From: an uncultured Collinsella sp. | GTDB taxonomy: Bacteria; Actinomycetota; Coriobacteriia; Coriobacteriales; Coriobacteriaceae | Direction of reading: 5' to 3' | DNA: 42,455 nucleotides | NCBI GenBank assembly: GCA_902493985.1 | Contig: CABURR010000012.1 | Span: 1-42,455 of the forward strand | In this document: positions 40,619-42,455 of the stretch, one piece after another | How positions within the stretch are numbered: position 1 is the first letter of the stretch | Layout: the number at the start of each line of letters is the position of its first letter | Translations under genes and position numbers: made by a program | The notes under the pieces: model-generated | What the model was told of the DNA's origin: nothing | What the model saw: the letters and a program-made list of their open reading frames with translations, nothing else | Databases searched by the model: none

Positions 40619-42187
40619 TTAGCTGGTGTGGCGCCAGCGAGGGTCGGTGAGGGTTCTCGCCACACCCAGGCCAACGGGCAAAAACGCCACGATGAGCACT
40701 GCGCGCACAAACCAGCCGAGCATATTGACTGTGTCGAAGGTGCACATGTAATACATAGAGCGATAGAGATACAGACCGGGCACCATAATGACAATCGAAG
40801 GCACCGTGAGAGCGATGCGCGGGTAGGTGAGCTTGACTTCGGCCAAGCTTGCCAGCAGACCCGATACCAGCGCGCCGATAAACGCTGCTGCCTCGGGAGG
40901 CATTCCCGTGCTGAGGCCCAGGAAGGGAATCATCATCGGCGCATCGACAAGGGTCAGACGCAGGGTATTGGACACGGCGCCGATCAACCCAGCTGCCGCG
41001 GCCATCTTTACCGGGCTGTTGAACATCACCGAGAAGCCGAATACGCCAACGAAGCTCATCACCACGCGCAAGAGCGTAAGGGCAAACGGCGAAAGGCCGA
41101 GCGGGGCAAAATCATCCGGTGCCAGCCCCACACACTCGGCAACCATCCAGCCCACAAGGGTCGCCATCACAATAATCGACACGGCATACGAAAGACGCTC
41201 GATACCGCTTCGCATGTCGAGCTTGGCGATGTCGAGGCCTGCCGTAATGAGGGGAAAGCCGGGAATCACAAAGAGCATGGCGCCGATATAGCCTTCTTGG
41301 TGCGACATTGCCCCCGGTATGACCTGGCCAAGGCCGAGCAATGCCAGCAGATACGAAACGCAAGCGAGCGCAACACCGGTCGTCAGCGCGCTGAACTGAC
41401 CAAGGCCTTGCTTGAGAATATGGGAGCGGGCAAAGTTGCCGACACCCGCGCCCACGAACGCGCATGCCATCTCAATAGGACCGCCACCAAGTAAAAAGAC
41501 AAAGGCGCCACAGGCGCAGGCCGCCGCAAGGCCCTGTTGCCAAGGCGCGTAATCAGGTTTTGAACTCTCAACGGTCTTGAGCATCTCGTGATACTCGTGC
41601 ACCGTGAAGCGACGACCATAGGTCTCGATTTCCTTGAGGAAACTCTCCATCATCCAAATGCGATGGGTATTGACGCCCGTTGTGGGCAAGCTGACGACCT
41701 CGTTAAAGCAGTGGCCATCTTCGATGCAGGTGCACTCAAACGACAGGAGACTCAGGTCGACGTGGATGGTGACGCCGAGCACGTCAGCAACACGATTCAT
41801 GGTATCGCGCACGCGCCAGGCACCCGTTCCACTCGCGAGCATAAGCATGCCGGTTCGGCAGATGATGGATGATTTATCGGTTAGCGGCGCATCGACGGCA
41901 AGTTCATCGCCTGCCGTCACGATCTGGTGCCAGTCAGTTTTCATATGGAGCGCGCCGGCACGGACACCGTGGTGCATGGGGGCTCTCGAAAGCAGCGAGT
42001 CAAGGCGCGAAGGCTGCGAGGGCTCCGCCGATTCGCCCTCGTCCTCGTCGGGCTCTTCATCGACCAGATCAAAGGAATCAAGCGGCGCTGGCTCGCGACG
42101 GTCAATCAGCTCCTCGTCCTCATCATCAAAGTAATTGAACTGATCGAGCATGTCCTCTTCGATTGAACGCTCGCTCGCGTCGTCCAT
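40619..42187 (-). CDS. ThrE-family threonine/serine exporter
   Basis: The 522-aa protein has an acidic, disordered first 75 residues (DQFNYFDDEDEELIDRREPA). A ThrE N-domain (DUF1212) follows with TGAWRVRDTMNRVADVLGV and a PTTGVNTHR segment. About ten membrane segments make up the rest, for example AAACACGAFVFLLGGGPIEMACAF and FALTLLRVVMSFVGVFGFSVMF, including the DUF3815 half fused to the first. ThrE exports threonine and serine using proton motive force. The start at 42187 has AAGGGAG about 8-10 nt upstream. It ends in a stop-fused hairpin and then a dispersed inverted repeat. Confidence 0.88.
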   Translation of the reverse strand: MDDASERSIEEDMLDQFNYFDDEDEELIDRREPAPLDSFDLVDEEPDEDEGESAEPSQPSRLDSLLSRAPMHHGVRAGALHMKTDWHQIVTAGDELAVDAPLTDKSSIICRTGMLMLASGTGAWRVRDTMNRVADVLGVTIHVDLSLLSFECTCIEDGHCFNEVVSLPTTGVNTHRIWMMESFLKEIETYGRRFTVHEYHEMLKTVESSKPDYAPWQQGLAAACACGAFVFLLGGGPIEMACAFVGAGVGNFARSHILKQGLGQFSALTTGVALACVSYLLALLGLGQVIPGAMSHQEGYIGAMLFVIPGFPLITAGLDIAKLDMRSGIERLSYAVSIIVMATLVGWMVAECVGLAPDDFAPLGLSPFALTLLRVVMSFVGVFGFSVMFNSPVKMAAAAGLIGAVSNTLRLTLVDAPMMIPFLGLSTGMPPEAAAFIGALVSGLLASLAEVKLTYPRIALTVPSIVIMVPGLYLYRSMYYMCTFDTVNMLGWFVRAVLIVAFLPVGLGVARTLTDPRWRHTS

Positions 42188-42455
42188 ATAGACGCTCCCT
42201 TCCTACCGACTAACCCCCATCCTAGGCAGCAACGGCTAAAGGAAACATAAAAGAGACGGCTGTCATGCATGGAAGGCGCAAACCCCCAATGCGTCGGTAG
42301 ATCCCCAACGACTAGGACTGTCCCCAAGTGCCGGCAGAGACGATATGAGCAGGACATAAAACATTGAGAGCCCCTGCTGCATGAAAATCCGCGGATTAGG
42401 CCGACAATGGTGAGTGTCTAATTCAGCCGCGGCGGCCGCGCCGCATTCATGGAAG
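42188..42455. other. Non-coding stretch upstream of the ThrE-family gene
   Basis: No gene or RNA was recognised here. A minus-strand CTTGGGGACAGTCC at about 42314-42327 shares the GGGGACAG core of the terminator family but is not in a hairpin. The GC-rich end is near the window edge and could belong to a neighbouring unit. Confidence 0.4.

Overview
The window looks like a chromosomal segment of a high-GC Coriobacteriia genome, most like Collinsella. The reasons are an actinobacterial rpmG-tRNA-Trp-secE-nusG-rplK-rplA block, a tRNA-Tyr-Thr-Met-tuf block, a large two-domain 2-hydroxyacyl-CoA dehydratase activase typical of anaerobes, FeoAB iron uptake, and strong GC bias at third codon positions. 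The genus is inferred from gene content; no search was run.

Layout. 1-0.95 kb: 5' end of a FeoA-FeoB fusion (minus) behind a tandem-palindrome operator, then a 62-bp tandem repeat of hairpins. 0.95-5.3 kb: alpha/beta-hydrolase esterase (minus), a PTS EIIA-Glc protein with a LacI-type operator, asnS, and an HTH/WYL-like regulator. 5.4-8.3 kb: a lipoprotein-permease-ATPase ABC importer operon. 8.5-12.2 kb: MscS channel, then a translationally coupled pair made of a cytosolic ParB-like/BMP-domain protein and a calcineurin-like phosphoesterase. 12.2-16.8 kb: the translation block on the minus strand, with two near-twin strong promoters. 16.9-19.7 kb: two arrays of a 15-bp element repeated every 40 bp in strictly alternating orientation, flanking an MFS transporter and a decayed fragment resembling a type III restriction Res subunit. 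19.8-21.3 kb: tRNA-Thr and a HipA-like kinase fused to an HTH domain, directly behind a perfect 27-bp inverted repeat. 21.4-26.9 kb: disA-ispD-ispF-cysS, terminator, rlmB-rae1 (minus). 27.0-27.8 kb: Mn2+ (yybP-ykoY) riboswitch and mntP. 27.9-29.7 kb: hipBA with three evenly spaced operators. 29.9-34.2 kb: pepD and clpC (minus). 34.4-39.5 kb: a TetR regulator overlapping the end of the 1479-aa activase, with a perfect TetR-style palindrome at the operon promoter. 39.6-42.2 kb: a DUF2798-type membrane protein and a ThrE-type amino-acid exporter.

Most genes are housekeeping. The accessory interest is in the non-coding architecture (40-bp alternating array, 62-bp tandem hairpins, stop-codon-fused hairpins carrying GGGACAG, a dispersed TTGCGGTGGAATA inverted repeat, a large wobble-paired stem between cysS and rlmB), in two different HipA modules 8 kb apart, and in the ParB-like/BMP plus phosphoesterase pair.
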